DNA of 64,000 nucleotides from Niallia taxi (GCF_004005475.1 NZ_RZTZ01000011.1:1-64000); one strand, 5' to 3'; counted from the first letter of the stretch, positions 7,934 to 17,487 are shown. The notes: generated by a model not told the origin, from the letters alone. Made by a program: numbers and translations.

Positions 7934-9253
7934 ATGAGTAAAGTTAATACGTTTTTAGAAGAAAAAGTAATGCCGGTTGCAGCGAAAATTGCAGAGCAAA
8001 GACATTTACAAGCATTAAGAGACGGTATTATCCTTGCAATGCCCCTTATTATTATCGGTTCCGTATTTTTAATTTTGGCTAATTTGCCTTTTCAAGGGTA
8101 TTTAGATTATCTAACAGAGCATCCGAAGCTTAAAGCAAGCTTGCTTTATCCATACAGGGGAACATTTGAAATCATGGCTTTAGTAGCCACGTTTGGAATC
8201 GCCTACAGGTTAGCGGAATCCTATAAAGTCGACCCATTAGCTTCTGGAGCTATTTCACTTGCTGCCTATTTTGTTGGTACACCGTTTGTTTCCTATGTTA
8301 TTGGTCAAACACCTGAGGGAGTTGATATAGTTGAAACAGCTTATCAAACAGCCCTCTTCACAAGCAAAGGATTATTTGTCGGGATGGTTATAGCTGTTTT
8401 ATGTACAGAAATTTATCGGAAAATTCTGCAGAAAAATATCGTAATCACATTACCTGATGGAGTTCCGCCTGCTGTTGCTAAATCCTTTACGGCATTGATA
8501 CCTGGTTTTTTTGCGATCGTTGTTGTGTGGGTTTTACGCTTATTAGTAGAAAATTTTGGAGATTTTGGCAGCTTGCATAATATTGTAACAGTCCTGTTAC
8601 AAGAACCACTAACACGAGTTGGAACGAGCTTTTTAGGGACGATTTTTATTTTCTTCCTCATAACGCTTTTATGGACAACAGGATTGCATGGGGCTAGTAT
8701 AGTTGGTGCAGTCATGACCCCAGTTTGGCTCACTTTAACGAATGAGAATGCGATTTCGTTTGGAGCTGGGGAACCAGTGAAGCATATTGTCACAGATCAA
8801 TTTAATGACATCATCTTTATTGGAGGATCTGGAACAACCTTAGGCTTAGTATTTGCCATGTTATTTTTTGCAAAAAGCCAACAAATGAAGCAGCTTGGGC
8901 GTTTAAGTATAGGACCGGGAATCTTCAATATTAATGAACCAATTACTTTTGGGATGCCGATTGTTCTTAATCCATTAATGATAGTTCCTTTTATATTAAC
9001 ACCAATAGTGTCTGTAATTATCGCTTATGTATCAATGGATATAGGACTTGTCGCCAAACCGATTGGCATTGTACCACCTTGGACAATGCCACCTATCATC
9101 CAAGGGTATTTGATTACCGGCAGTATTTCTGGAGCGATCCTTCAGCTTGTAATCATCGTGCTTTCCTTTATTATTTACTTCCCGTTTTTTAGAATTTGGG
9201 ATAAACAGAAGGCAGAGGAAGAGAACAGCTTGGTCAATACGGAGAAGGCTTAA
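7934..9253 (+). CDS. PTS cellobiose-type permease, EIIC component, 439 aa
   Basis: This is a CelB-type EIIC of the lactose/cellobiose PTS family with 8-10 membrane helices. It begins MSKVNTFLEEKVMPVAAKIAEQ and has the family segments LRDGIILAMPLIIIGS and FNINEPITFGMPIVLNP. EIIC carries the sugar path and accepts phosphate from a separate EIIB. The start is ATG 7934, which has GAGGAGG just upstream; the in-frame ATG at 7919 would lie within that site. No EIIA, EIIB, phospho-beta-glucosidase or regulator is next to it, so it is an orphan that must borrow EIIA and EIIB from elsewhere. The sugar is not determined. Confidence 0.9.
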   Translation: MSKVNTFLEEKVMPVAAKIAEQRHLQALRDGIILAMPLIIIGSVFLILANLPFQGYLDYLTEHPKLKASLLYPYRGTFEIMALVATFGIAYRLAESYKVDPLASGAISLAAYFVGTPFVSYVIGQTPEGVDIVETAYQTALFTSKGLFVGMVIAVLCTEIYRKILQKNIVITLPDGVPPAVAKSFTALIPGFFAIVVVWVLRLLVENFGDFGSLHNIVTVLLQEPLTRVGTSFLGTIFIFFLITLLWTTGLHGASIVGAVMTPVWLTLTNENAISFGAGEPVKHIVTDQFNDIIFIGGSGTTLGLVFAMLFFAKSQQMKQLGRLSIGPGIFNINEPITFGMPIVLNPLMIVPFILTPIVSVIIAYVSMDIGLVAKPIGIVPPWTMPPIIQGYLITGSISGAILQLVIIVLSFIIYFPFFRIWDKQKAEEENSLVNTEKA

Positions 9254-9272
9254 TATTATAGGAATAATACAG

Positions 9273-9302
9273 GATGCGTGGCAAAATGCCACGCATCTTT
9301 CA
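9273..9302 (+). terminator. Terminator after the PTS EIIC gene
   Basis: A perfect 11-bp stem GATGCGTGGCA / TGCCACGCATC with a 3-base loop is followed by TTTC. Confidence 0.85.
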
Positions 9303-9864
9303 ATTATGAAAGTATCAGAGGTTTATATGTGGATAAGCCAGATGTATAAAGGCATTATTGTAACTGAGGAGGTGGTGGGAGGAGAGCCAGCACCTTAAGG
9401 TTTTCCAGTAGAAGTTGAAAAAATCGGTAGAACCTATTATCTATTTTCCTTATGTAAAAGTGGATGATCTATGTATCCATTATACTTAGCTTATAAAAAA
9501 TTTACGCACTCATAATAAAATAAAAAAGTTTCTTTTTATTAGGGTAAAAAATATTCTGATTACCTAGAATAAGAACGGAATTAGAAAAAAAACCTTACGA
9601 GGCAGCAATCCAGTAATAAATGAACTTTTTAAAATAAAAGCATTGTGAACAAAATGTACTGGGGCTTTAATCCAGTTTGGATATGCTATTTTTGTTCTGG
9701 AACGGTAGTTGAGGAAGGTAGTGCATATCTTAATTTTAAAAAAGATAAAACTGGGATGAAAGTGAAAGATTTGATTACAATTGTTTCACTTTAGGGTTAA
9801 TAAAGTTGTTTATAAGCTTAGTCACCTATTAGTGAATAATCATGTAAAACTAAGTGAAAAATTT
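9303..9864. other. Gene-poor region with probable coding remnants
   Basis: No intact gene. A frame at about 9687-9794 reads CYFCSGTVVEEGSAYLNF and ends TIVSL-stop, with no start codon, and looks like the C-terminal end of a decayed gene. Around 9601 the sequence GGCAGCAATCCAGTAATAAA is a weak copy of the intergenic repeat seen at 13.6-18 kb. Confidence 0.4.
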
Positions 9865-9894
9865 AAGCATATCTGAAAAATCTCAGATATGCTT
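9865..9894. terminator. Hairpin terminator downstream of the DHA2 exporter
   Basis: AAGCATATCTGA and TCAGATATGCTT form a 12-bp stem. On the minus strand it is followed by a T-rich tail, suiting the exporter gene that ends at 9924. Confidence 0.7.
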
Positions 9895-9923
9895 CCGTTT
9901 TGATCAAAATGTAAATATATCTG

Positions 9924-11402
9924 TTATCTGATTCCGCGTTGTTCTAAAGCAGTTTTTTTACCCTTGTTTTTTCGTTTTTCTGTTTTTTTTGCAGGCATAA
10001 AGAAGGTAACAATTAACGCCACAAAAGATAAAACTAACATAAATAAATAGGCACCACTTGAACCATAGATTGATGCTAGCTTGGCTAATTGCACAGCTGA
10101 AATGTTTACATTTTCAATAGATAACTCAGAAGCATGTGAAGTGGATAGAGTGGAATAAACTGTGATGACAACTGCTGTCCCAATAGCACCTGCTAATTGT
10201 CGAACGGTATTATTTACAGCTGAACCATGTGAACCTAATTGTCTTGGTAAAGCATTCAACCCTGCTGTATTTAAAGGCATAGTAATAAAACTTAAACCAA
10301 TACGTAAAATACAAGTGCGAACCATTAAATACATATAGCTTGTGGATTCGGTTAGATCTATTACTCCCCACATGGAAATAATGATAAATAATAAACCTGT
10401 AATAAAGAGTGGTCTAGCACCGTATTTATCATACATTCTACCTGTCACCGGTGATAAGAAGGCATTTATCACTGCTCCTGGTAATAAAAGAAAACCTGCC
10501 TCTAAAGCTGTAAAACCTCGTCCATTCTGTAAGTAGAGTGGTAAAAGGATTAAATCCGCATACATAATCAATGTAATTAAAATATTGATGAACGATGTGA
10601 GAGTGAAAATTTTATACTTAAATACAGATAAATTTAATAAGGGATCGTTGGATTTTATTTGACGTAAACAGAATAGAGTTGTAACAATAGCTCCGACAAT
10701 AATTGTCGTTAGAACAATGGAATTATCCCATCCCTTGCTTCCTGCACTACTAAATCCAAATAAAATACTTCCAAAACCAATCGTTGATAAAATGACACTT
10801 ACAATGTCTAATTTCGCTTTTGTTGTTTCTGCAACATTCGTTAAATATTTGAATGCAAGAACAATGATGATTAATAGAAATGGAGCTAATCCAATAAATA
10901 GCCATCTCCATGATACATATTCAAGAATAAAACCAGACAATGTAGGAGCGATGGCTGGTGCAAAGATTATTGCAAAGCCAATTGTTCCCATAATACCTCC
11001 ACGCTTTTCACTTGAATATAAATATAAAACAACGGTCATCAATAATGGGATAATAATGCCTGCACCAATGGCTTGAATCATTCTTCCAGTTAACAGTATG
11101 GCGAAATTTGGAGAAAATGCACAAAGTATAGACCCGATTAATAAAAAGAACATTGAGCTAATAAATAACTGCCTTGTTGAAAATCGTTTCATTAAAAACG
11201 CCGTAATCGTCACTAAAACTCCGTTTACTAACATATATCCTGTTGATAGCCATTGTACTGTGGCAGCTGTTACATCAAATATGTCCATGAAGCTACTCAA
11301 TGCAACATTTAAAAGTGTTTGATTTAAGGTTGATAAAAAACAGCCTGCTATCAGAATAATTAATATTATTTTTTTGCTTTTCTCTGTGATTTCCTTATTC
11401 AT
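9924..11402 (-). CDS. Multidrug exporter, MFS DHA2 (EmrB/QacA) family, 492 aa
   Basis: A 14-TM drug:H+ antiporter. Family signatures visible are the N-terminal LNVALSSFMDIFD, the motif LLTGRMIQAIGAGIIIPLLM (motif B/C region) and APAIAPTLSGFILEYVSWRWLF (motif C). The C terminus is a basic tail (KKTEKRKNKGKK). It is divergently arranged with a TetR regulator at 11574 that probably represses it through the palindrome between them. The substrate cannot be told from sequence. The start ATG 11402 is preceded by AAAGGAG on the minus strand. Confidence 0.9.
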   Translation of the reverse strand: MNKEITEKSKKIILIILIAGCFLSTLNQTLLNVALSSFMDIFDVTAATVQWLSTGYMLVNGVLVTITAFLMKRFSTRQLFISSMFFLLIGSILCAFSPNFAILLTGRMIQAIGAGIIIPLLMTVVLYLYSSEKRGGIMGTIGFAIIFAPAIAPTLSGFILEYVSWRWLFIGLAPFLLIIIVLAFKYLTNVAETTKAKLDIVSVILSTIGFGSILFGFSSAGSKGWDNSIVLTTIIVGAIVTTLFCLRQIKSNDPLLNLSVFKYKIFTLTSFINILITLIMYADLILLPLYLQNGRGFTALEAGFLLLPGAVINAFLSPVTGRMYDKYGARPLFITGLLFIIISMWGVIDLTESTSYMYLMVRTCILRIGLSFITMPLNTAGLNALPRQLGSHGSAVNNTVRQLAGAIGTAVVITVYSTLSTSHASELSIENVNISAVQLAKLASIYGSSGAYLFMLVLSFVALIVTFFMPAKKTEKRKNKGKKTALEQRGIR

Positions 11403-11485
11403 TCATAAACTCCTTTATTATATACTTGTTTTATCAACAATGTGTCGATGAAAATTATAATAACAAAACTAATTCTTCCTGACCA

Positions 11486-11510
11486 TGAACAGTTTTTTTA
11501 AAACTGTTCA
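11486..11510. promoter_or_regulatory. Candidate TetR operator between the exporter and its regulator
   Basis: A perfect inverted repeat with 11-base arms, TGAACAGTTTT and AAAACTGTTCA, separated by three T, lies between two divergent start codons. That is the usual site for a local TetR-type repressor controlling both genes. Confidence 0.65.
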
Positions 11511-11573
11511 CTAATCAACACAGAATATTTATTGTGATGAGAAAGTCAAAAAAAATCGATAAAGGAGTTTAAA

Positions 11574-12119
11574 ATGTCTATAAAAAAAGAAGATCCTCGT
11601 GCTATTCGTTCAAAAGAAATGTTTAAAAATGCTGTCTTTTCGCTTCTTTCAGAGGACCACACTATTTCGAATTTAACAGTACAGAAAGTCGCAGCCAAAG
11701 CAGGATTAAACCGGACAACATTTTACTTGCATTATCTGGATATTCAAGATTTGCTAGCGCAAATCACCGGTGAGATTCTAAATGAGCTTTCGGATAGAAT
11801 TGTTGATTTGATACAAGCAAAAGATTTATCGGAAAAACAGCAGCTAACACAAGTGCTCGATTATTTATATATCCATCGAAATTATTTACTTATTTTATTT
11901 AAAATGAATCAATTTGAGGAGCAATTGTTTTTATTATTAAAGCAACTACTAGAAACAAGAAGGAAGAATACAAAGAAGGAACTACCAGCTAATTATGTTG
12001 CGATTGATATTAAAACAGCCTCATTGGTAGGAATCATCATGTGGTGGATCAAGCAGGGACTTCATTTTAGTTCAGATTATATAGCAAATCAAATTTATTT
12101 AATGTACAAAGTGCAATGA
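11574..12119 (+). CDS. TetR/AcrR family transcriptional regulator, 181 aa
   Basis: The N-terminal DNA-binding domain spans about residues 8-57, with the helix-turn-helix in TVQKVAAKAGLNRTTFYLHY. The C-terminal helical domain resembles TetR_C regulators of MFS pumps. The start is ATG 11574 after AAAGGAG. It is divergent to the DHA2 exporter, and a perfect palindrome lies between them, so it most likely represses the pump and itself until a drug-like ligand binds. The inducer is unknown. Confidence 0.88.
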   Translation: MSIKKEDPRAIRSKEMFKNAVFSLLSEDHTISNLTVQKVAAKAGLNRTTFYLHYLDIQDLLAQITGEILNELSDRIVDLIQAKDLSEKQQLTQVLDYLYIHRNYLLILFKMNQFEEQLFLLLKQLLETRRKNTKKELPANYVAIDIKTASLVGIIMWWIKQGLHFSSDYIANQIYLMYKVQ

Positions 12120-12196
12120 TTTCGAATTCAATTATCAATATGAAAGAATCTCTAGGAGTAAATAGTATTTTGTAGAAATTACTAAAACTATAAGGG

Positions 12197-12227
12197 GCTT
12201 TCTTATATAATAAGGAAAGCTTTTTTC
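12197..12227 (+). terminator. Terminator after the TetR gene
   Basis: GCTTTCTTAT pairs with ATAAGGAAAGC with one bulge, followed by six T. Confidence 0.75.
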
Positions 12228-12337
12228 TTATGTTGATATTGTGACCGTTTAGTAGAAGAAGGTATTGGTACATAAATGGTTGAATTATTTAGTAAGGAGA
12301 TTATTACAAAGAGGTTTGCTCTTTAACAAAAGGAGCC

Positions 12338-13555
12338 GTGAACTTTATGTATTTAAATAACTATGCAAAAGTGATTGTTAGTGTTGGAGTGACTGTTGAA
12401 AAGGGGGATTTAATTAAGATAAATTTTTCATCCGAACATTTACCTTTAGTCCGTGAAATCTCAAAGGAAGCCTACAAAAATGGAGCGCAATTTGTTTCGC
12501 TATGCCTTAGGGATTCAGAAGTGGAAAAAAGTCGTGTACGTTACCTAGAGGATGAATTTTTAGAGGTATACCCAGAATCCGTTATTAAAAATGAATGGAT
12601 TTATGCAAAGTCCGGCTATTCAACAATTACCATAATTTCACCCTCATTTTCTGCTGAAGATTCTAATTGGGTCGAAAGAGCTTCGAAAATCAATAGAGCA
12701 AAATCAATTGCCATGAAACCCTGCCGAACTTTTGGAATGGAAAATCATAATAAATGGGTAGTTATTAATGCACCTACAATGGAATGGGCACTGCAAGTTT
12801 TTCCGAGTCATCAGGAAGATAAAGCTATTGAACTTTTATGGAAATATATACTTGATGCATCTAAAGCAAATGAATCTAACTCTATTTCAGCCTGGGAAAA
12901 ACAAGATTGTCTGCTGAAGAACAAAGCTAAAAAGTTAAATAATTATCAATTTTCAGCACTACATTTTGTAAGTGAAAAAACAGATTTAACAGTTGGTTTA
13001 GTAAAAAATCATGTTTGGATAGGTGGATCAGAAACAACTAAAGACGGCAAAAAATTTATGTCTAATATTCCTGTAGAAGAGGTTTGGACAATGCCGAATA
13101 GATATTATGTGAATGGATATGTTACAACCACAAAGCCTATTATTTTAGCTGGGACAACCATTCGGAACGTAAAACTATTTATTAAAAATGGAAAAGTTAT
13201 TAGAATGGAACCTAAACAACAAGTCCTATTTGATACTCTTCAAACAGATGAAGGGGCTAGAATGTTAGGGGAAGTTGCTCTTGTTTCAGCAAATTCAAGT
13301 ATTGCTAAAATGGGGATAACATTTCAAAGTACTCTATTAGATGAAAATGCTGCTTGTCATATTGCACTTGGACAAGCATACATTGATAACTTATTGGATG
13401 GGTATTTAAAAAATGAAGAAGAACTAACAGAGTTAGGTATGAATAAATCAGCCATCCACGAAGATATAATGATTGGTGATAGCTCTATGAGTGTTTACGG
13501 AATATTAGAAAAGGGAGAAATTTTAATCATGGAAAATGGTGATTGGACTATCTAA
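12338..13555 (+). CDS. M29 family aminopeptidase (AmpS/PepS type), 405 aa
   Basis: A cytoplasmic leucyl-type metallo-aminopeptidase. The metal-binding segments of the M29 family are present in order: NIPVEEVWT, DEGARMLGEVALV, CHIALGQAY and IHEDIMIG. The N-terminal domain (YAKVIVSVGVTVEKGD) also matches the family. The length agrees with the usual ~410 aa. Start choice is open: GTG 12338 is only two bases after AGGAG, whereas ATG 12347 has an eleven-base spacing; neither changes the fold. It is monocistronic and no operon context points to a special role. Confidence 0.9.
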   Translation: MNFMYLNNYAKVIVSVGVTVEKGDLIKINFSSEHLPLVREISKEAYKNGAQFVSLCLRDSEVEKSRVRYLEDEFLEVYPESVIKNEWIYAKSGYSTITIISPSFSAEDSNWVERASKINRAKSIAMKPCRTFGMENHNKWVVINAPTMEWALQVFPSHQEDKAIELLWKYILDASKANESNSISAWEKQDCLLKNKAKKLNNYQFSALHFVSEKTDLTVGLVKNHVWIGGSETTKDGKKFMSNIPVEEVWTMPNRYYVNGYVTTTKPIILAGTTIRNVKLFIKNGKVIRMEPKQQVLFDTLQTDEGARMLGEVALVSANSSIAKMGITFQSTLLDENAACHIALGQAYIDNLLDGYLKNEEELTELGMNKSAIHEDIMIGDSSMSVYGILEKGEILIMENGDWTI

Positions 13556-13605
13556 GTATGGGCTCACCATTTTCAGAGTATATTTATATGTTGGTTTTGA
13601 AATAA

Positions 13606-13680
13606 ACGGGGCAGCATTCCTGTAGTCAGTGAAATCTTGCTTATGGTAAATAAATGGCAGGATAGTTTGAGAAGCAAAAC
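13606..13680 (+). repeat. Dispersed intergenic repeat, copy A
   Basis: This copy has the consensus head GGGCAGCATTCCTGTA and a diverged tail. It lies about 50 bases after the aminopeptidase stop codon. Related copies are at 14567, 15285, 16147, 17410 and 18016. Confidence 0.65.
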
Positions 13681-13770
13681 GAATAAAATACCTCAAAGGA
13701 ATTAATCTGAGACATTGTTAATCTAGAAATTTAAACTTAATGATAAAATATTAAATAAATACCATTTTTA

Positions 13771-14451
13771 TCAAGAATCCTCTATTTTAAATTCTTTATC
13801 TACATTAACTTTTAATACTTTATTATTGTCTAATTCTATCTCGAGTGGAAAAATAGCAGAATATTTTTCGGAAAAAAGCCATTTCCTACCTGGTTGCGCT
13901 AATATAACAAATATCCCTTTACTCTTTATACCCATAAAATTCAAATAATGATTACTAATGGTTTTTTTATCACGTTCGTAAATCTTGTTTTGAATCATTA
14001 TATTACCTATGTTCACTGCATCTTCAACAATTAGGCCAATTTCAGAGATGTTTAGAATACTATCAGGAGTAAATGGGTGCTCACTTTCTTGATTAATCCC
14101 ATATCTAGCAATAAACTCCACAATATTACCAGAAGGATCGTAGAAATAAAAAGCATGGGCAGGTAAATGTGAGAAATCGACTTCATCTTCTCCATTTTCT
14201 ATTAATAAATTTACTCTTTCCTTAGTCCATTGTTTCGCTTCACTATATTTATTGGATGGAATATTAAATGCGAAATGATAAAAAGGATTGTTATTAGAAT
14301 CCTGATTAGTAAACGTTAATTTGCTTGAGCCCACCCTTATTTGAAAACTATATTCGTCCTCATTAACTAATGTAAAACCAAGCGTTTTAGTATAAAAAAT
14401 CCTTGTTTCTAATAATTTATTTGAAGATATTCTTAACGATTTAATTTCCAT
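13771..14451 (-). CDS. VOC (glyoxalase/dioxygenase) superfamily protein, 226 aa
   Basis: Two vicinal-oxygen-chelate modules are visible. The first has TRIFYTKTLGFTLV at its start, a HFAFNIP strand and the terminal FYFYDPSGNIVEFIAR motif. The second begins NISEIGLIVEDAVN and is weaker. A His in the HFAFNIP strand and a Glu in GNIVEF are candidate metal ligands. The enzyme activity cannot be assigned; members include glyoxalases, dioxygenases and antibiotic-binding proteins. ATG 14451 is followed directly by the first beta strand, as usual. Confidence 0.85.
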   Translation of the reverse strand: MEIKSLRISSNKLLETRIFYTKTLGFTLVNEDEYSFQIRVGSSKLTFTNQDSNNNPFYHFAFNIPSNKYSEAKQWTKERVNLLIENGEDEVDFSHLPAHAFYFYDPSGNIVEFIARYGINQESEHPFTPDSILNISEIGLIVEDAVNIGNIMIQNKIYERDKKTISNHYLNFMGIKSKGIFVILAQPGRKWLFSEKYSAIFPLEIELDNNKVLKVNVDKEFKIEDS

Positions 14452-14566
14452 TATTTATTTCCTTTCTACCTATTATAAAACCAGGATAACATATTTTGGA
14501 ATATTATAATAACTTAAGAACTCATGTTATTTCAAGAAGATTGCTTCAACTTTTTATGTAACAAGT

Positions 14567-14640
14567 AGGGAAGCATACCTTTAATAAATGAAAAACTAGG
14601 TTATAGAAGAAACGTGGCTGTTTAGCGAAAGGAAGATTCA
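14567..14640 (+). repeat. Dispersed intergenic repeat, copy B
   Basis: This copy keeps the middle and tail well: AATAAATGAAAAACTAGG, then TTATAGAAGAAACGTGGC and TTTAGCGAAAGGAAGATT. It lies between the divergent VOC and GNAT genes. Confidence 0.65.
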
Positions 14641-14690
14641 AATGTCTGTAGAACTATAATTAATAAAGTAAAATGGAGAGGAGCAATAAG

Positions 14691-15254
14691 ATGGAGATTT
14701 CACATATATATTGTAACCTTCCAACATTAGAAACTGACCGTCTTATACTTAGAAAAGTTACTTTAGAGGATGCTGAAGATATTTTTTATTATGGGAAAAG
14801 GGAAGAGGTAACTAAATATGTTACTTGGGGTACTCATAAGACTTTAGCTGATACAGAAGAATTTATTAACTTTATTCTAAACAAATATAATAATAATGAA
14901 GTTGCTCCTTGGGGAATCGAATGTAAGAAAAGTGGAAGATTAATTGGAACAATAGACTTTGTATGGTGGGAACCAAATAAGCAAATTGCTGAAATAGGCT
15001 ATGCCATTTCTAAAGATTGTTGGGGAAAAGGATTAACAACCGAAGCAGCAATGGAAGTAATAAAGTTTGGTTTTGAAAAAATGAATCTAACCCGTATTCA
15101 AGCCAAATGTATGGTAGAGAATATAGGATCAGCTAGAGTATTGGAGAAAATAGGAATGTCTTTTGAAGGAATAATGAGAAAAGGGCTATTTGCAAAGGGA
15201 AAACATCAAGATATAAGGATGTATTCTATATTAAAAGAAGAGTATTTCTTTTAA
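14691..15254 (+). CDS. GNAT acetyltransferase, RimJ/RimL type, 187 aa
   Basis: The protein begins with the family strand LETDRLILRKVTLEDAED and has the acetyl-CoA loop DCWGKGLTTEAA and the motif VENIGSARVLEKIGMSFEG. These mark the RimJ/RimL branch, which acetylates N-terminal amines of proteins or, in drug-resistance members, small amines. The start is ATG 14691 with GGAGAGGAG seven bases upstream; the in-frame ATG at 14673 lies before that site. The target is unknown. It stands alone. Confidence 0.88.
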   Translation: MEISHIYCNLPTLETDRLILRKVTLEDAEDIFYYGKREEVTKYVTWGTHKTLADTEEFINFILNKYNNNEVAPWGIECKKSGRLIGTIDFVWWEPNKQIAEIGYAISKDCWGKGLTTEAAMEVIKFGFEKMNLTRIQAKCMVENIGSARVLEKIGMSFEGIMRKGLFAKGKHQDIRMYSILKEEYFF

Positions 15255-15284
15255 GCTAGCTACAAAAAACTTTCATACTCTTTA

Positions 15285-15355
15285 AGGGCAGCATTCCTGT
15301 AATAAAAGAAAAAACAGATTATTGAAGAAGTGGGGCAGGTTAGCATAAGTGAAAA
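15285..15355 (+). repeat. Dispersed intergenic repeat, copy C
   Basis: The head GGGCAGCATTCCTGTAATAA is followed by a GAAAAAACAG stretch, TTATTGAAGAAGTGGGGCA and TTAGCATAAGTGAAAAGA. It lies 30 bases after the stop of the GNAT gene. Confidence 0.7.
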
Positions 15356-15434
15356 GATGACATAGAGAAAGATCTGTGTTTAATTACAGGTCTTAAAACT
15401 GCTATTTCATTTTTATTCCTTAGTTAGAACTTAT

Positions 15435-15461
15435 ACAGTTGCTTTACGCAGCTGTTTTTAT
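15435..15461 (+). terminator. Terminator-like hairpin in the 15.4 kb intergenic region
   Basis: ACAGTTGC and GCAGCTGT form a stem followed by TTTTTATG. No intact gene lies directly upstream; it may have served a lost gene. Confidence 0.5.
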
Positions 15462-15678
15462 GTTTACTATCTTTTAGAGACCTTTTATGGAACAAAAATG
15501 GAAGTTAGTTACATAGGGATTAATTCTAAATTGAAAGTAGAATTTATAATCATGTTTTTGGTGTTAAGGGAAGTTTAAGTTCGGATAAAAATATTGATAA
15601 CTTAGAAAAATCATAAAAAGAAAAGCTATTTGTTAATTGTTATATATTGGGTATATAGGAATGTAATGAGGTGATTAA

Positions 15679-16076
15679 TTGGATCAAAATCATGAAGAAC
15701 AAATAATAAAAAGTTTTATAGTTAAAAGACTTCAAGATAGAGTTTTATTCGAACTTTCAAGTATCGAGATAAATTGCATAGTAGGTTAACCAACTATTTT
15801 GAAACAACAGTGGAGAAAAGGTATATTCGAAAGATTGACTTCATCTAAATTCCTGAAATAATACAGTTACTTAAAAGAGAAGGAGCACCAAGTATTTGTT
15901 ACGTATTGTCATACGACCAAGAGTATGATGGAAAACACTATAAATTAAATGACGCATTAGAGGAACTAATATTTAATGGAATGCCTTATATTATTTCATG
16001 TATACCTGGTAAGTTAGCCTATTTTCAAGGAGAGCATGAACAAGGGGAACCGGTCCGATACCTATTCAAAAGGTGA
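15679..16076 (+). pseudogene. Broken gene for a ~130-aa protein of unknown family
   Basis: GAGGTGA precedes TTG 15679, which opens a frame reading LDQNHEEQIIKSFIVKRLQD and stops after 36 codons. A second frame then carries NYFETTVEKRYIRKIDF, a stop, and the long C-terminal part including REGAPSICYVLSYDQEYDG, ALEELIFNGMPYIISC and LAYFQGEHE, ending in LFKR. At least one frameshift and one in-frame stop separate the pieces. I recognise no functional family. The clear ribosome binding site and the continuous C-terminal frame show it was a real gene. Confidence 0.6.
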
Positions 16077-16542
16077 ATTAGTTAGGTATTAAGGATTAAA
16101 AAAGGAATTGGGGCACTGTTTTAATATAGGTGTCGCTTTTTTTATTGAACCAACTTCCTATTAAATGAACAAACAGAAGCTTATTGTAGAAACAGGGAGT
16201 TTTGTTGAAGAAGGAAAATCATTGTTTCTATAGAAATTATATTAACTACTATATTGTTAGGGGATTAAAAAAACCGCTTATGTCAGACGAAATGACGTAT
16301 CTTTAAATTCTAATTCGAAAGCTAAAAAAAATTTTGAAAAACATTTTTTAGAAATTAAAGTTATGTGGTTAACTAGTGCGAATCTGAGGTTCAATAGTAA
16401 TAGATGAAAATACAAAGGTGATATTGATAACCTGTTATCTATAGAGGTAGACCTAAAGAAGTGGCTATTTGCCTTATTTTAAGTAGAGAGAAAGCCCAAT
16501 ACTTAGTGTGCGTTATTTTAAAAAGAAAATGGAGTTGTAAGT
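16077..16542. other. Gene-free stretch with a repeat copy
   Basis: It holds a diverged copy of the dispersed repeat (16147-16220) and a weak hairpin with a T run near 16106-16142. A frame around 16340-16480 (KVMWLTSANLRFNS, then YKGDIDNLLSIEVDLKKWLF) looks like another decayed coding remnant. Confidence 0.4.
16147..16220 (+). repeat. Dispersed intergenic repeat, diverged copy G
   Basis: The pieces AACTTCCTATTAAATGAACA, TTATTGTAGAAACAGGGAG and TTTGTTGAAGAAGGA align with the middle and tail of the repeat consensus. Confidence 0.45.
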
Positions 16543-17280
16543 ATGAAGAAAAGTAAAAAAATTTTTTCAACAACCTTATTAGTCGTTTTTTTAGTAGGCA
16601 TGTCAGCTTGTAGCAAATCATCTATTGATGATTCAAATAAAAATAAGTCTGAACCTAATAATACATCAAATAATACGGATACATTTAATGGTGCAACTAC
16701 TGATGATAACAGTATTAACAACCTGGAGGAGGAAGAATATACTGGAACAAATAATAATTCAGACAATGAAACTTCAACAAATTCAATTAGTGATGTAAAT
16801 GGGAATGAATTTAAGTCAGAAACAAGCACGCCTGATAAAATGGACAAAAAAAGGGAAGAGGTTTTAGATAATATTCAAACAGACCTTACTGCCTTTCCGG
16901 ACAAGATAGAGGGTAGTAGAAAAGAGTTTTTAGAGAGATTAGATAACATCCAGAGAGAACTGGATTCCTTACCAGATAAGAAGTTTTCAGATACAGGTAC
17001 AACTAATGCTATGAAGAACTATTATGGAATTTCTGACGAGAAGTATGACATTGCATTAAATAGAATATATGATTTACTAAAGCAAGAGTTAACTCCTGAG
17101 ACAATGGAGAGTTTAAAAATGGAACAAATCAAATGGATAGAACGGAAAGAAGCAGAGGCAGAAAATGAGAGACAAAAGTATGCTGGAAAAACCCATGAAT
17201 GGGTTGCTTATTATATATCCTCTTACGAATTAACCAAAGAACGATGTTATGAATTAGTTAACAGGTTTATGACAGATTAA
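16543..17280 (+). CDS. Lipoprotein with C-terminal LprI-like (DUF1311) domain, 245 aa
   Basis: The signal peptide is followed by the lipobox VGMSACS, so Cys24 would be lipidated and the protein anchored on the outer face of the membrane. A low-complexity linker rich in Asn, Ser, Thr, Asp and Glu covers residues about 27-95. The C-terminal domain (about 150-245) has the features of the lysozyme-inhibitor LprI family: EKYDIALNRIYDLLK, LKMEQIKWIERKEAEAE and AYYISSYELTKERCYELV. In other bacteria LprI-like proteins bind lysozyme; that role here is an inference. The start is ATG 16543 after GGAGTTG. Confidence 0.82.
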   Translation: MKKSKKIFSTTLLVVFLVGMSACSKSSIDDSNKNKSEPNNTSNNTDTFNGATTDDNSINNLEEEEYTGTNNNSDNETSTNSISDVNGNEFKSETSTPDKMDKKREEVLDNIQTDLTAFPDKIEGSRKEFLERLDNIQRELDSLPDKKFSDTGTTNAMKNYYGISDEKYDIALNRIYDLLKQELTPETMESLKMEQIKWIERKEAEAENERQKYAGKTHEWVAYYISSYELTKERCYELVNRFMTD

Positions 17281-17409
17281 TAAAAGAGGTTGCAGCATAT
17301 TATCCTTTTCAATCGTGTAGGATTCCTAAATATACAATAATTGAGAAAAAGAGAAGGTTTGGGAACTCTGATTAAGGAAGGAGTAATGTGCTTTTTTTGC
17401 AATATTACT

Positions 17410-17487
17410 AACAGGCATCATTCCTGTAATAAGTGAAGAGAACGTATCATATGCACAAATATGGAAGTTTAGTGGAAGAAGGATATG
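17410..17487 (+). repeat. Dispersed intergenic repeat, copy D
   Basis: The head ACAGGCATCATTCCTGTAAT is followed by AAGTGAAGAGAACG and TTTAGTGGAAGAAGGA. It lies between the LprI-like and DUF3888 genes. Confidence 0.65.

Noticed and set aside
8413-8793. 126-codon minus-strand frame inside the PTS EIIC gene
   Set aside because: It is antisense to a well-supported gene, has no ribosome binding site and no recognisable protein.
10717-11076. 119-codon plus-strand frame inside the DHA2 exporter gene
   Set aside because: It is a shadow of the exporter coding sequence on the other strand and lacks a ribosome binding site.
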